A DNA stretch of 64,000 nt from Heliophilum fasciatum (GTDB lineage Bacteria > Bacillota > Desulfitobacteriia > Heliobacteriales > Heliobacteriaceae): the NCBI RefSeq assembly GCF_004341395.1, contig NZ_SLXT01000004.1:62001-126000 (forward strand). Direction: 5' to 3'. Under the pieces are notes generated by a model. It was not told the DNA's origin. It searched no databases and saw only the letters and a list, made by a program, of their open reading frames with translations. This document shows, in pieces, positions 1-8,806 of this stretch; the first letter of the stretch is position 1, and each line of letters begins with the position of its first letter. The position numbers were made by a program, and so were the translations under genes.

Positions 1-240
1 GCGATTGGCCTGACGAGCAATCGCTACTTGCTGGGTGCCGTTGTTCTATCGGCAATGATGCAGTTGGCGGTGATCTATGTACCGATCTTTCAAGCGATTT
101 TTCAAACGGTACCGCTGGAACTTTCGCACTGGCTGGTCATTCTCTTTTTCTCTGGCGGGTGGTTGCTCCTGACCGGTCTTTGGTATTGGATCCGTAAACC
201 GGCCCGAGCAGTGCGCCGTCAACACCTCCTTCATTCTTAA
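1..240 (+). CDS. Cation-transporting P-type ATPase, C-terminal end (partial)
   Basis: The open frame is already running at base 1 and ends at TAA 238-240. The roughly 79 residues seen contain two hydrophobic helices separated by a short loop with the pattern of the last transmembrane hairpin of SERCA/PMCA-type calcium ATPases (N-R-Y-L-L, then V-I-Y-V-P, then F-x-T-x-P-L, then a Trp-led helix), followed by a basic tail. The family pumps cations, usually Ca2+, out of the cytoplasm using ATP. The catalytic domains lie upstream of the window, so substrate cannot be judged. dapF follows after 29 bases. Confidence 0.75.
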   Translation, partial: AIGLTSNRYLLGAVVLSAMMQLAVIYVPIFQAIFQTVPLELSHWLVILFFSGGWLLLTGLWYWIRKPARAVRRQHLLHS

Positions 241-269
241 TCATCAGAAAGGTGGCCCTTGAAACAGCA

Positions 270-1121
270 ATGAATTTTGTAAAGATGCATGGCCTTGGCA
301 ACGATTTTGTCCTGATCAACGCAATGAGTGAGCCCAACTGTTCCCGCAATGATTGGGAAGCGGTAGCCCAAAAAATTTGTGACCGTCATTATGGTGTTGG
401 TGCCGACGGCTTGATTTTGATCTTGCCGGCCCTTGAGCCCGGTAACGATATCCGCTGGCGCATCATCAACCCCGATGGATCGGAGCCGGAAATGTGCGGC
501 AACGGGATTCGCTGTTTTGCGCGCTACGTCTATGAACAAGGCATTGTTTCCACAGCATCCATGCGGGTGGAGACCTTGGCCGGGATCATCGTACCGGAAG
601 TGCAAGTTCAAAATGGTGAGATCGTCGGTGTTTGTGTCGACATGGGTGAACCTCGCTTGGAACGCCAGCAGATTCCCATGGCCGGACCAGCTGGCGGCCC
701 GGTTGTCGGCGAAGCGGTGGAAGTCAACGGTCAAATCGTTCATGTGACGGCTGTTTCTATGGGTAACCCTCACTGCTTGATCTATGTCGATGACATCAAC
801 AGTGCACCGTTGACCGAACTGGGCCCCTTGATGGAAAAACACCCACTGTTCCCGCAAAAAACCAACGTAGAATTTGTTCAAGTTTGCTCGCCCGATTACG
901 TCGAGATGCGCGTCTGGGAGCGCGGTGCCGGCCCCACCTTAGCCTGCGGTACCGGTGCTTGTGCTACCGTCGTCGGCTCGGTGCTCAACGGCAAAACGTC
1001 CCGTCTGGCAACAGTCAATCTGGCCGGCGGCCCCCTAACGATTGAGTGGCGTGAAAGTGACAATCATGTCTACATGACCGGCCCGGCCGTCGAAGTGTTT
1101 ACCGGTGAGTGGAAAGAATAA
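270..1121 (+). CDS. dapF: Diaminopimelate epimerase
   Basis: This 283-residue protein interconverts LL- and meso-diaminopimelate in lysine and peptidoglycan synthesis, using two cysteines and no cofactor. Both catalytic motifs are present: M-C-G-N-G-I-R-C near residue 75 and A-C-G-T-G-A-C-A near residue 225. The N-terminus M-N-F-V-K-M-H-G-L-G-N-D-F is typical. I chose ATG 270; an in-frame GTG at 252 would add six residues, but the AAAGG run lies immediately on top of it and leaves no spacing. An intrinsic terminator follows. Length is normal for the family. Confidence 0.95.
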   Translation: MNFVKMHGLGNDFVLINAMSEPNCSRNDWEAVAQKICDRHYGVGADGLILILPALEPGNDIRWRIINPDGSEPEMCGNGIRCFARYVYEQGIVSTASMRVETLAGIIVPEVQVQNGEIVGVCVDMGEPRLERQQIPMAGPAGGPVVGEAVEVNGQIVHVTAVSMGNPHCLIYVDDINSAPLTELGPLMEKHPLFPQKTNVEFVQVCSPDYVEMRVWERGAGPTLACGTGACATVVGSVLNGKTSRLATVNLAGGPLTIEWRESDNHVYMTGPAVEVFTGEWKE

Positions 1122-1154
1122 TTCCAGCAGCGAACGGCAAGGTTACATGTTAAC

Positions 1155-1186
1155 AAAAAGAGGACCGGCGTACCGGTCCTCTTTTC
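1155..1186 (+). terminator. Intrinsic terminator after dapF
   Basis: A 13-bp perfect stem (AAAAGAGGACCGG paired with CCGGTCCTCTTTT) closes a CGTA loop and ends in a T run. It separates dapF from the yicC operon. Confidence 0.9.
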
Positions 1187-1247
1187 CACATGGACCATCG
1201 GCAGTTGCATCCTGTTGTTGTCTGGGAAAGATGAAGGAGAGACAGTT

Positions 1248-2123
1248 GTGATCAAAAGTATGACCGGTTTTGGTCGTGGTGAAGCGAGTGGTTCCGGCAA
1301 ACGTGTGACCATCGAAGCCAAAGCGGTGAATCATCGTTATGCCGAAGTGATTGTCCGCTTGCCCCGTATCTACGGCAGCCTGGAAGAAGGGATCAAGAAA
1401 ATCTTTAGCCAAGCGGTGGCGCGCGGTCGCGTCGATATCGCCGTCAATATCGAAGCGGAGGCGACGATCCCGCAGGTTTCGGTTGACAAAGACTTGGCAC
1501 ACAGGTATTATCATTCGTTGAGAGACTTGGCGGAAAACCTCGATATTCCTTGCGATTTGTCGGTATCCAGCCTTGTTAACCTCCCCGGTGTGATTCAAGT
1601 GGTGGAGCCGCAAGAAGATCTGGAAGGGCTGATGGCCGTGGCCGGACAAGCGGCTGAGCAAGCCTTAGCGTTACTCCTCAAGATGCGACAACAAGAAGGG
1701 GCTTCCTTACTGGCGGACTTGCAGGGGCGATTAGCGATTGTACGCAATTTATTGCATCAAGTGGAAGAACGGGCGCCGCAGATCCCTTCAGGGTATCAGC
1801 AGCGGATCCTTGACCGGTTGCAAGAACTGCTACAAGCGATTCCTGTTGATGAACAGCGCGTAGCGATGGAAGTAGCCTTACTGGCTGATCGCGCCAATGT
1901 GACTGAGGAGATCGTGCGGTTACACAGTCACCTGGAGCAGTTTGATCAGACACTGCAAAGTGATGAACCGGTGGGACGGAAGCTTGACTTTTTGCTGCAA
2001 GAGATGAACCGGGAAGTCAACACCATCGGCTCCAAAGCCAATGATCTGGAACTCACCCGGTATGTAGTAGCGATGAAAAGTGAAATGGAAAAGATTCGTG
2101 AGCAAGTGCAGAATATCGAGTGA
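1248..2123 (+). CDS. yicC: YicC-family endoribonuclease / RNase adaptor
   Basis: The 291-residue protein starts M-T-G-F-G-R-G after a short lead, the hallmark N-terminus of the YicC family, and ends with the conserved E-M-N-R-E-x-N-T-x-G-S-K and V-x-M-K-x-E-x-E-K-x-R-E-Q-x-Q-N motifs of the C-terminal DUF1732 domain. Members act on RNA; E. coli YicC is reported as an endoribonuclease or adaptor. GTG 1248 is chosen because AAGGAGA lies 7 bases upstream; a TTG at 1215 has no such site. It heads the conserved yicC-remA-gmk-rpoZ-coaBC cluster. Confidence 0.9.
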   Translation: MIKSMTGFGRGEASGSGKRVTIEAKAVNHRYAEVIVRLPRIYGSLEEGIKKIFSQAVARGRVDIAVNIEAEATIPQVSVDKDLAHRYYHSLRDLAENLDIPCDLSVSSLVNLPGVIQVVEPQEDLEGLMAVAGQAAEQALALLLKMRQQEGASLLADLQGRLAIVRNLLHQVEERAPQIPSGYQQRILDRLQELLQAIPVDEQRVAMEVALLADRANVTEEIVRLHSHLEQFDQTLQSDEPVGRKLDFLLQEMNREVNTIGSKANDLELTRYVVAMKSEMEKIREQVQNIE

Positions 2124-2179
2124 TCGGCAAGCCGGCACGCGATGGGCTGATCGCCAAATGAATGTAGGGGGAACTGGCC

Positions 2180-2455
2180 ATGGATATCAAATTGATCAAC
2201 ATTGGATTTGGCAACATCGTGTCGGCAAACCGGATTGTTGCCATCGTCAGCCCGGAATCGGCGCCAATCAAGCGCATCATTCAAGAAGCTCGCGACCGCG
2301 GCATGCTGATCGATGCGACCTATGGACGACGCACACGGGCCGTGATCATCGCCGACAGCGACCATGTGATCTTATCGGCAGTACAACCGGAAACGGTGGC
2401 CCATCGCTTATCAACGAAAGAAGCAGTGCAGCAACATGATGATCCAGCAGAATAA
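2180..2455 (+). CDS. remA: RemA-family regulator (DUF370)
   Basis: The 91-residue protein carries the full DUF370/RemA signature: I-N-I-G-F-G-N near residue 5, [15 protein letters not shown] near 17, and D-A-T-Y-G-R-R-T-R near 48. In Bacillus subtilis RemA is a DNA-binding activator of matrix and osmoprotection genes that assembles into ring-like oligomers. Position between yicC and gmk is the standard Firmicutes arrangement. AGGGGG precedes ATG 2180. The target genes in this organism cannot be told from the sequence. Confidence 0.9.
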   Translation: MDIKLINIGFGNIVSANRIVAIVSPESAPIKRIIQEARDRGMLIDATYGRRTRAVIIADSDHVILSAVQPETVAHRLSTKEAVQQHDDPAE

Positions 2456-2465
2456 GGGTAACGAG

Positions 2466-3101
2466 ATGCTTGACTCCTGGCTTTCACGGCTGGGCCGCGG
2501 CGTTCTGTTTGTTCTTTCCGGTCCTTCCGGTGCCGGTAAGGGAACGCTGTGCCGTAATTTGCTCCAGCAGCAAGCAGGCCTGCAATTGTCTGTTTCGGCG
2601 ACGACGCGGCAGCCTCGAACCGGTGAACAAGACGGCATACATTATCATTTTTTGCAGCATGAAGACTTTGTTCGGCAGATCGAAGCCCAAGCCTTTCTGG
2701 AATATGCTCAAGTCTATGACCACTATTACGGCACACCGCGTACACATGTGGTAGAAGCGTTGCAGGCGGGGCGGGATGTGCTGCTGGAAATTGATATCCA
2801 GGGGGCGCTGCAAGTCAAAGCTAGCTACCCGGAAGCGGCATTGATCTTCGTTGCACCGCCATCGTTGGAAGAGTTATCACGGCGCATCTATACCCGGGGT
2901 ACGGACAGTCCGGAAGTGATTCGTAAACGCTTGGCCTTGGCTTCTTCCGAACTTACTTATATCGACCGCTATGACTATTGCGTTGTCAATGATGATGTGG
3001 AAAAAGCCACAGCACGTCTTCAGGCGATTTTACATGCGGAAAAATGCCGAATTCACCGGCAATCCTTTCGATTGTTAAACGAAGAGGAGTGTTCACCATG
3101 A
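2466..3101 (+). CDS. gmk: Guanylate kinase
   Basis: The protein (211 residues) phosphorylates GMP to GDP with ATP. The P-loop G-P-S-G-A-G-K-G lies near residue 16. The GMP-binding and lid segments (T-T-R-x-P-R, then G-x-D-Y/H-F, then G-T-P near residue 80, then E-I-D-x-Q-G) are all present. ATG 2466 has AAGGG seven bases upstream, overlapping the remA stop; two ATGs at 2436 and 2439 have no ribosome site. The last codon overlaps the rpoZ start in ATGA. Confidence 0.95.
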   Translation: MLDSWLSRLGRGVLFVLSGPSGAGKGTLCRNLLQQQAGLQLSVSATTRQPRTGEQDGIHYHFLQHEDFVRQIEAQAFLEYAQVYDHYYGTPRTHVVEALQAGRDVLLEIDIQGALQVKASYPEAALIFVAPPSLEELSRRIYTRGTDSPEVIRKRLALASSELTYIDRYDYCVVNDDVEKATARLQAILHAEKCRIHRQSFRLLNEEECSP

Positions 3102-3307
3102 ACAAACCATCGCTTGATCACCTGATGGAACGGGTCGACAGCAAGTATACCTTAGTTGTTCTTGCCGCAAAACGGGCGCGCGAGCTTATGGATCATGCCC
3201 AACCGATGATTACGACGACAAAGTCGATGAAACCGGTCAGCATCGCCCTTCGTGAGATCGAAGAGGGCAAGTTAAACTACGAGCAGCCGCAAGGTGGCCT
3301 CAAGTGA
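3098..3307 (+). CDS. rpoZ: RNA polymerase omega subunit
   Basis: This short protein (69 residues) has the family pattern: a leading M-N-K-P-S-L-D-x-L-M-E-R-V-D-S-K-Y-T, then V-V-x-A-A-K-R-A-R-E, and a C-terminal K-P-V-S-I-A-L-R-E-I. Omega helps assemble and stabilise the polymerase beta-prime subunit. ATG 3098 overlaps the gmk stop and GAGGAG lies 10 bases upstream. The stop overlaps the coaBC GTG by four bases, so expression of the three genes is probably coupled. Confidence 0.95.
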   Translation: MNKPSLDHLMERVDSKYTLVVLAAKRARELMDHAQPMITTTKSMKPVSIALREIEEGKLNYEQPQGGLK

Positions 3308-4512
3308 GTACTCCTTCAGCTTTTGCACAAAAGACGATTGTCGTGGGCATCAGCGGAGGGATCGCCGCCTATAAAGCGTGCGAATTGGTCAGTCGTTTAA
3401 CGAAAGCCGGTGCCGACGTTCACGTAGTAATGACGGCATCGGCTGTTCGTTTTGTTACACCGCTGACCTTGCAGACCCTTTCCAATCATCCCGTCATCAC
3501 CGAGATGTTTGATAAGCCTGCCCACTGGAATGTGGCCCATGTGTCCTTAGCGGAAGCCGCCGATGCCTTTTTGCTCGCTCCGGCGACGGCGAATTTGATT
3601 GCGAAGATGCGCACCGGCATTGCCGATGATTTTTTGACGACGACCTTGCTGGCGACGGAGGCACCGATTGTACTGGCGCCGGCGATGAATGTGCACATGT
3701 ATGGGCATCCTACCGTACAGGAAAATCTTGCGGTCTTGCGTCAGCGCGGCGTACAGATCGTCGAACCCGGTGAAGGTTTCTTGGCCTGCGGCACTTCCGG
3801 TAAAGGTCGGCTCGCTGAACCGGATGTGATCATCGATAAACTGGCCCGTGTGCTTCAAGCGAAGCAGGATTTGGCCGGCAAGCAGATCTTGATCACTGCC
3901 GGTGGCACCCGCGAAGCGGTCGATCCGGTACGTTTTCTCGGCAACCGCTCTTCCGGCAAAATGGGTTATGCCCTGGCTGCCGTTGCGGCCCGGCGAGGAG
4001 CTAAGGTGACCCTCGTCAGCACGGTCTCCTTACCGGTGCCCGCCGGTGTGCAGATCGTTCCAGTAGAAACAGCACTGGAAATGCGCGATGCCGTACTCAG
4101 CCGTTTTAACGATGTTGATGTGGTGATCAAAGCGGCCGCTGTAGCTGACTACCGACCGGTAGCGCCGCAAGCGCAAAAGATCAAAAAGCATGATGAGCAC
4201 TTGACGATTGAACTGGTGAAAAACCCTGATATCCTCAAAGAACTCGGTGAGCGCAAGCGTGGTCAACTGCTTGTCGGTTTTGCCGCCGAGACCCATGAGG
4301 TGGAACGCTTTGCCCAGGAAAAGCTGCAAAAGAAAAATGCCGATCTGCTGATTGCCAACGACGTAGCGCAACCGGGTGTTGGCTTTGGTACGGAAACCAA
4401 CCAAGTGACGATCTTAGATCGAAACGGTGGGCGGGAAGACCTGCCGCTGATGAGCAAAACAGAGGTGGCCGAAGCAATATGCACACGCATCGCCCAGTTT
4501 TTGCGTAACTAG
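3304..4512 (+). CDS. coaBC: Bifunctional phosphopantothenoylcysteine decarboxylase / phosphopantothenate-cysteine ligase
   Basis: The 402-residue protein catalyses two successive steps of coenzyme A synthesis. The N-terminal flavoprotein half (about 1-190) has G-I-S-G-G-I-A-A-Y-K, the P-A-M-N motif and the substrate-lid Cys in F-L-A-C-G-T-S-G-K-G-R. The C-terminal ligase half (about 195-402) has T-A-G-G-T-R-E-x-x-D-P-V-R, N-R-S-S-G-K-M-G and K-K-x-D. It begins with GTG overlapping rpoZ. Together with panB and panE near 61 kb it supplies most of the pantothenate-to-CoA route visible here. Confidence 0.95.
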   Translation: MSTPSAFAQKTIVVGISGGIAAYKACELVSRLTKAGADVHVVMTASAVRFVTPLTLQTLSNHPVITEMFDKPAHWNVAHVSLAEAADAFLLAPATANLIAKMRTGIADDFLTTTLLATEAPIVLAPAMNVHMYGHPTVQENLAVLRQRGVQIVEPGEGFLACGTSGKGRLAEPDVIIDKLARVLQAKQDLAGKQILITAGGTREAVDPVRFLGNRSSGKMGYALAAVAARRGAKVTLVSTVSLPVPAGVQIVPVETALEMRDAVLSRFNDVDVVIKAAAVADYRPVAPQAQKIKKHDEHLTIELVKNPDILKELGERKRGQLLVGFAAETHEVERFAQEKLQKKNADLLIANDVAQPGVGFGTETNQVTILDRNGGREDLPLMSKTEVAEAICTRIAQFLRN

Positions 4513-4558
4513 ATCCTGTTGGCAGAATTGTAAAGGATTTTGATCACTTGATCGGCCC

Positions 4559-4583
4559 AGGGCAAAAAAAGATGCCCTCTTGT
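4559..4583 (+). terminator. Weak hairpin after coaBC, possible terminator
   Basis: AGGGCA and TGCCCT pair across an eight-base A-rich loop, followed by CTTGT rather than a clean T run. It is the only hairpin between coaBC and the metK promoter, so it may be a weak terminator. Confidence 0.35.
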
Positions 4584-4598
4584 AATTCGACACTTTCC

Positions 4599-4650
4599 TT
4601 GATAATCTTAATGACAGAAGTTATGGTGTTCGTTACATTCATAACTTGTC
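4599..4650 (+). promoter_or_regulatory. Putative metK promoter with overlapping inverted repeat
   Basis: TTGATA at 4599-4604 and TATGGT at 4622-4627 are 17 bases apart, a fair sigma-A match. An imperfect inverted repeat, GACA-GA-AGTTATG at 4613-4625 against CATAACTTGTC at 4640-4650, covers the -10 element and start region. It could be an operator or a leader hairpin. No SAM-I or SAM-II riboswitch core is visible in this leader. Confidence 0.45.
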
Positions 4651-4686
4651 AGCATAATTCCATGTTTGGTGAAGGAGGACGTAGAT

Positions 4687-5880
4687 TTGAATCGTAAGCG
4701 CCTGTTCACGTCGGAATCAGTTACCGAAGGCCATCCTGACAAGGTAGCCGACCAAATTTCCGATGCCGTATTGGATGCCATTTTTACTCATGACCCGAAT
4801 GCTCGCGTCGCATGTGAGACTTCGGTAACGACCGGGTTGGTCTTGGTTTCCGGCGAGATCACGACCCAGTGTTATGTAGACATTCCTCGTGTCGTTCGTC
4901 AGACGATCCGGGAAATTGGATATACGCGGGCCAAATTTGGCTTTGACTGCGAAACTTGCGCAGTGTTGACGTCGATCGATGAACAATCGGCCGATATCGC
5001 CATGGGTGTGGATAAAGCGTTGGAAGCTAAAATGGGTGAAATGGAAGAAAGCGCGATTGAAGCGACCGGTGCTGGCGATCAAGGCATGATGTTCGGTTAT
5101 GCCACGAATGAAACAGAAGAATTTATGCCGATGCCGATCTCCTTGGCGCACAAACTTTCGCGCCGCCTGTCGGAAGTCCGCAAAAACGGCACTTTGGAAT
5201 ATCTCCGTCCTGACGGCAAAACGCAAGTCACTGTCGAGTACGACGGCAACCGTCCGGTCCGTATCGACACCATCGTCATCTCGACGCAGCATTCGCCGGA
5301 AGTCTCCTTGGAGACGATCCGCCGGGATATGATTGAAACGGTTGTGAAACCGGTGATTCCCCAAGAATTGCTGGACGAAAATACCCGTTACTTCATCAAC
5401 CCGACCGGCCGCTTTGTCATCGGTGGTCCTCAAGGCGACGCCGGTTTGACCGGTCGTAAGATCATCGTCGACACTTACGGCGGTATGGCCCGTCATGGCG
5501 GCGGCGCATTCTCCGGCAAAGATCCCACAAAAGTGGACCGTTCGGCCGCTTATGCTGCTCGCTATGTGGCGAAGAACGTCGTTGCTGCCGGCCTGGCCGA
5601 TCGTTGTGAAATTCAACTGGCCTATGCTATCGGTGTGGCTCATCCTGTCTCGGTCCTTGTCGATACCTTTGGCACGGGCAAAGTGGATGAAGCCAAAATC
5701 GAAGAAATCGTACAAAAAGTCTTTGACCTGCGTCCTGCCGGCATCATTAAAACGCTGGAACTCCGTCGCCCCATCTATCGTCAGACGGCAGCTTATGGCC
5801 ATTTCGGTCGTACCGATGTCGATCTGCCTTGGGAGCGTTTGGACAAGGTGGAACAGCTCAAAGAGCTGGCCGGCCTGTAA
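4687..5880 (+). CDS. metK: S-adenosylmethionine synthetase
   Basis: The 397-residue enzyme makes SAM from methionine and ATP. Diagnostic motifs are G-H-P-D-K near residue 15, G-A-G-D-Q-G-x-M-F-G-Y-A near 120 and the P-loop-like [12 protein letters not shown] near 270. TTG 4687 is chosen because AAGGAGG at 4672-4678 sits eight bases upstream; the frame is open further up to TTG 4666 but that would place the ribosome site inside the gene. The gene has its own upstream promoter region and a strong terminator, so it is probably monocistronic. Confidence 0.95.
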   Translation: MNRKRLFTSESVTEGHPDKVADQISDAVLDAIFTHDPNARVACETSVTTGLVLVSGEITTQCYVDIPRVVRQTIREIGYTRAKFGFDCETCAVLTSIDEQSADIAMGVDKALEAKMGEMEESAIEATGAGDQGMMFGYATNETEEFMPMPISLAHKLSRRLSEVRKNGTLEYLRPDGKTQVTVEYDGNRPVRIDTIVISTQHSPEVSLETIRRDMIETVVKPVIPQELLDENTRYFINPTGRFVIGGPQGDAGLTGRKIIVDTYGGMARHGGGAFSGKDPTKVDRSAAYAARYVAKNVVAAGLADRCEIQLAYAIGVAHPVSVLVDTFGTGKVDEAKIEEIVQKVFDLRPAGIIKTLELRRPIYRQTAAYGHFGRTDVDLPWERLDKVEQLKELAGL

Positions 5881-5909
5881 GCGTCAAGACAACCCGTTAT
5901 GCTTTTACT

Positions 5910-5936
5910 GCCCGGGGGTTTACCCCCGGGCTTTTA
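5910..5936 (+). terminator. Intrinsic terminator after metK
   Basis: A perfect GC stem, GCCCGGGGGT against ACCCCCGGGC with a two-base loop, is followed by TTTT. Confidence 0.92.
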
Positions 5937-5942
5937 TATCTT

Positions 5943-5971
5943 TTGGATTCGTTACTGCTCTTTGGTATAAT
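5943..5971 (+). promoter_or_regulatory. Sigma-A promoter for the priA-rpe gene run
   Basis: TTGGAT (5943-5948) and a perfect TATAAT (5966-5971) are separated by 17 bases, directly after the metK terminator and 26 bases before the priA start. Confidence 0.8.
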
Positions 5972-5996
5972 GGATAGGAGACGGGGGGGAAAAGCG

Positions 5997-8279
5997 ATGC
6001 CAGAAACGAGCCAAGAGCGGTATGTTCAGGTGTTGATCGATCAACCGCTGCCCGAACTGGACCGGCTTTTTCATTACCGTGTTCCTGATGGCTGGGATGT
6101 TCCCCTGGGGCAACAAGTATGGGTACCTTTTAATCGCAAGTTGATCGCCGGCTGGGTCTGGGCACTCGATGATCGCCCGCCGGAGAATGTAAGTACCGTA
6201 CAGTTCCTCGCTGCCGTTGACAGACATGTTCGTGTCCCTGACGACGTGCGCCAACTCGTCGATTGGATGGCCCATCGGTACCAGTGCACGCGTACCGAAG
6301 CGCTCCATCCTTGTTTACCGCCGGGACCACGTCAACGCCCGTCTCGGTGGGTGATGCTGCAAGGAACAATGACAACGGAAGAGCGGGCCAGTTGGGGCGG
6401 TATTGATCCGGACGCGGCAGCGATCATCGCGCGATTGAGCCGTGCCGCTCATCGCCAGATGCGTCTCACCACGTTGCTCCAGCCTGATCGGCAAGCCCAG
6501 ACGGCGGCGATTGAACGGTTGATCCGGGCCGGTTGGGTCAAGCTGGAATGGCAATTGCCGCGCGAACGTCCGCCTATCGAGCACAAGACAGGGCAAAGAG
6601 AGCAAACGCCGTCGCCGTGGCCCCCTTTGACGGCGGAACAAGCGCGCATTTGTGAGCACTTGGCAACGGCCTCCGGGCCGGTGTTGCTCCATGGTGTCAC
6701 CGGTTCCGGTAAAACGGAAGTGTATCTGCACAGCGCCCGTGAAGTATTGGCGCGAGGGCAACGGGTGCTTTACCTTGTGCCGGAAATCGGTTTGACACCG
6801 CAAGCCGGAGCCCGTTGGACCGAACGTTTTGCCGATTATTCGGTCTTGTTGTTACACAGCGGCCTCAAAGACCGGGAGCGTCATGGAGCATGGCACCGGA
6901 TTGCTTCGGGGCAGGTGGATGTGGTCATCGGTGCGCGCTCGGCTTTGTTGGCACCGATCGATCGTCTCGGCTTGATTGTAGTCGATGAAGAGCATGAACC
7001 TTCCTATATTCAAGATCAAGATCCCAAATATGACGCTCGGGAAGTGGCACTGTTTCGTGCTCATCAGCAAGGGGCATTGGTGATTATGGGCTCCGCCACC
7101 CCTTCGCTGGAGGCTTATTGGCAAGCCGGAATGGGCCGTCTGCAACTGTTGACCATGCGCGAACGGGTTACCGGTGCCGCTTTGCCGCCGGTGACGATGG
7201 TGGATATGCGGGCCGAGTTGGCTGCCGGGCGGCGCGGTGTACTTTCCCAGCAACTGCGCGAAGCGATCGATCAGCGGTTACAACGAGGCGAGCAGTCCCT
7301 TTTATATCTCAACCGGCGCGGTTTTTCCACCTTTGTGCTTTGTCGTGAATGCGGCGAGGTGTTGACTTGTCCCCATTGTGCTGTTTCGCTGGTCTATCAC
7401 CGGGCAGCGCAGGTGCTTCGCTGTCATTACTGCCAGCATCGCCAAGCCGTGCCAAAGCAGTGTCCTCATTGTCACAGCGAGGCCATCCGTTATTTCGGTA
7501 CCGGGACGCAGCGCATCGAGACGGAATTGCTGCAGCACTTTCCGTCGGCCCGCGTGTTGCGTATGGATCGGGATACCGCTGACAGTCATGGGGTGGAACA
7601 GGTCTTAAATCAATTTGCCCGGCGCGAGGGCGATATCCTGGTGGGGACTCAGATGATCGCCAAAGGACTGGATTTTCCTGCTGTAACGCTGGTGGGCGTG
7701 TTAGCGGCCGACCTCTCACTGCATGTACCTGAGTTTCGTGCTGCTGAGCGAACCATGCAGCTACTGACCCAAGTAGCCGGCCGGGCCGGTCGTTCCAAAC
7801 AGCCTGGCGAGGTGATCATGCAGACCTACTGTCCGGAACATTATTGCTTGCAAGCGGTAGAAAACCACGACTACGTAGGCTTTTATCGGCGTGAAATTTC
7901 TATCCGCCAGCATCTGGGCTACCCGCCCTTCTCCTACCTGGCGCGCGTGCTCTTTACGGGCCTGGTAGAAGCGGAAGTGGCCATGGCTGCGGAAACTTGG
8001 GCGGAGCGCCTGCGTGATCAAGCGAAAAGCATCGGACCTTTGGAAGTCTGGGGACCGGCCGTTGATGGCATTGCCAAACTGGAAGATCGCCATCGTCGTG
8101 TGCTGACGGTGCGCTGGCAAGGCATTGACGCCGAGCCGCTGCGCGCAGCCTTGCAGGCCACGAATCAAGCTTATCGGCGGTTGCGGGGACGACCGGCAGC
8201 CGTTACGGTCAGTGTAGCGATCGACAGCGCTGCCGAACCGAGAGTTTATCCTCCGCTCGATAAGGCATTTCAATCATGA
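5997..8279 (+). CDS. priA: Primosomal replication-restart helicase PriA
   Basis: This 760-residue helicase reloads the replisome at stalled forks. The N-terminal third carries the DNA-binding region with Q-x-V-x-V-P-F-x-x-R-x-x-x-G-W-V. The helicase core has the P-loop G-V-T-G-S-G-K-T-E near residue 235, D-E-E-H, and G-T-Q-M-I-A-K-G-x-D-F. Two zinc sites are formed by four CxxC-type pairs near residues 450-500 (C-R-E-C, C-P-H-C, C-H-Y-C, C-P-H-C). ATG 5997 follows a run of seven Gs and three As. def begins 63 bases downstream. Confidence 0.95.
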   Translation: MPETSQERYVQVLIDQPLPELDRLFHYRVPDGWDVPLGQQVWVPFNRKLIAGWVWALDDRPPENVSTVQFLAAVDRHVRVPDDVRQLVDWMAHRYQCTRTEALHPCLPPGPRQRPSRWVMLQGTMTTEERASWGGIDPDAAAIIARLSRAAHRQMRLTTLLQPDRQAQTAAIERLIRAGWVKLEWQLPRERPPIEHKTGQREQTPSPWPPLTAEQARICEHLATASGPVLLHGVTGSGKTEVYLHSAREVLARGQRVLYLVPEIGLTPQAGARWTERFADYSVLLLHSGLKDRERHGAWHRIASGQVDVVIGARSALLAPIDRLGLIVVDEEHEPSYIQDQDPKYDAREVALFRAHQQGALVIMGSATPSLEAYWQAGMGRLQLLTMRERVTGAALPPVTMVDMRAELAAGRRGVLSQQLREAIDQRLQRGEQSLLYLNRRGFSTFVLCRECGEVLTCPHCAVSLVYHRAAQVLRCHYCQHRQAVPKQCPHCHSEAIRYFGTGTQRIETELLQHFPSARVLRMDRDTADSHGVEQVLNQFARREGDILVGTQMIAKGLDFPAVTLVGVLAADLSLHVPEFRAAERTMQLLTQVAGRAGRSKQPGEVIMQTYCPEHYCLQAVENHDYVGFYRREISIRQHLGYPPFSYLARVLFTGLVEAEVAMAAETWAERLRDQAKSIGPLEVWGPAVDGIAKLEDRHRRVLTVRWQGIDAEPLRAALQATNQAYRRLRGRPAAVTVSVAIDSAAEPRVYPPLDKAFQS

Positions 8280-8342
8280 TGGCAGGGATGCTTCCTGGTC
8301 ATAAGATAGACGATAAACATAATGAAAGTGAGGGGCTGAAAC

Positions 8343-8801
8343 GTGGCCGTATTTGAAGTTGTGACGATTGGCGATCCGGTCCTGCGTGAGAAAGCAAAAG
8401 TGGTTCAACGGTTTAACGCCAATCTCGGACGGTTGATCGATGATATGTTTGAAACGATGCATGCGGCCCAAGGTGTTGGCCTGGCTGCGCCGCAGATTGG
8501 CATCAGCAAACGGGTAGTCGTCATCGATATCGGCAAAGGCCCGATTGAACTGGTCAATCCGGAGATTGTGGAAGCGGAAGGCGTCGAAACCGATGAGGAA
8601 GGCTGCTTGTCCGTACCGAAATACCACCACCCGGTAGAACGCTCGTACCGTGTACGCGTCAAAGGGCAAGATCGCCATGGCAATCCCGTAGAGATCGCCG
8701 GTGAAGGACTCCTGGCGCGCGCGTTGCAGCATGAAATTGATCACTTGGAAGGTATTTTGTTTGTCGATCGTATTCCGCCGGAAGCAATGGCAGAGGAGTG
8801 A
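8343..8801 (+). CDS. def: Peptide deformylase
   Basis: The enzyme (152 residues) removes the formyl group from new polypeptides. All three metal-site motifs are present: G-V-G-L-A-A-P-Q-I-G near residue 43, E-G-C-L-S-V-P near 87 and H-E-I-D-H-L-E-G near 130. Start GTG 8343 follows a GAGGGG run. The stop overlaps the fmt region, and pairing of def with fmt joins removal and addition of the same formyl group. Confidence 0.95.
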   Translation: MAVFEVVTIGDPVLREKAKVVQRFNANLGRLIDDMFETMHAAQGVGLAAPQIGISKRVVVIDIGKGPIELVNPEIVEAEGVETDEEGCLSVPKYHHPVERSYRVRVKGQDRHGNPVEIAGEGLLARALQHEIDHLEGILFVDRIPPEAMAEE

Positions 8802-8806
8802 AATCT

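Noticed and set aside
252-269. GTG 252 as the dapF start
   Set aside because: The AAAGG run touches this codon, leaving no spacing; ATG 270 gives the canonical N-terminus.
4717-5802. 361-codon open frame on the minus strand opposite metK
   Set aside because: Arg/Asp/His-rich product with no family pattern; it is the antisense shadow of a strongly conserved gene.
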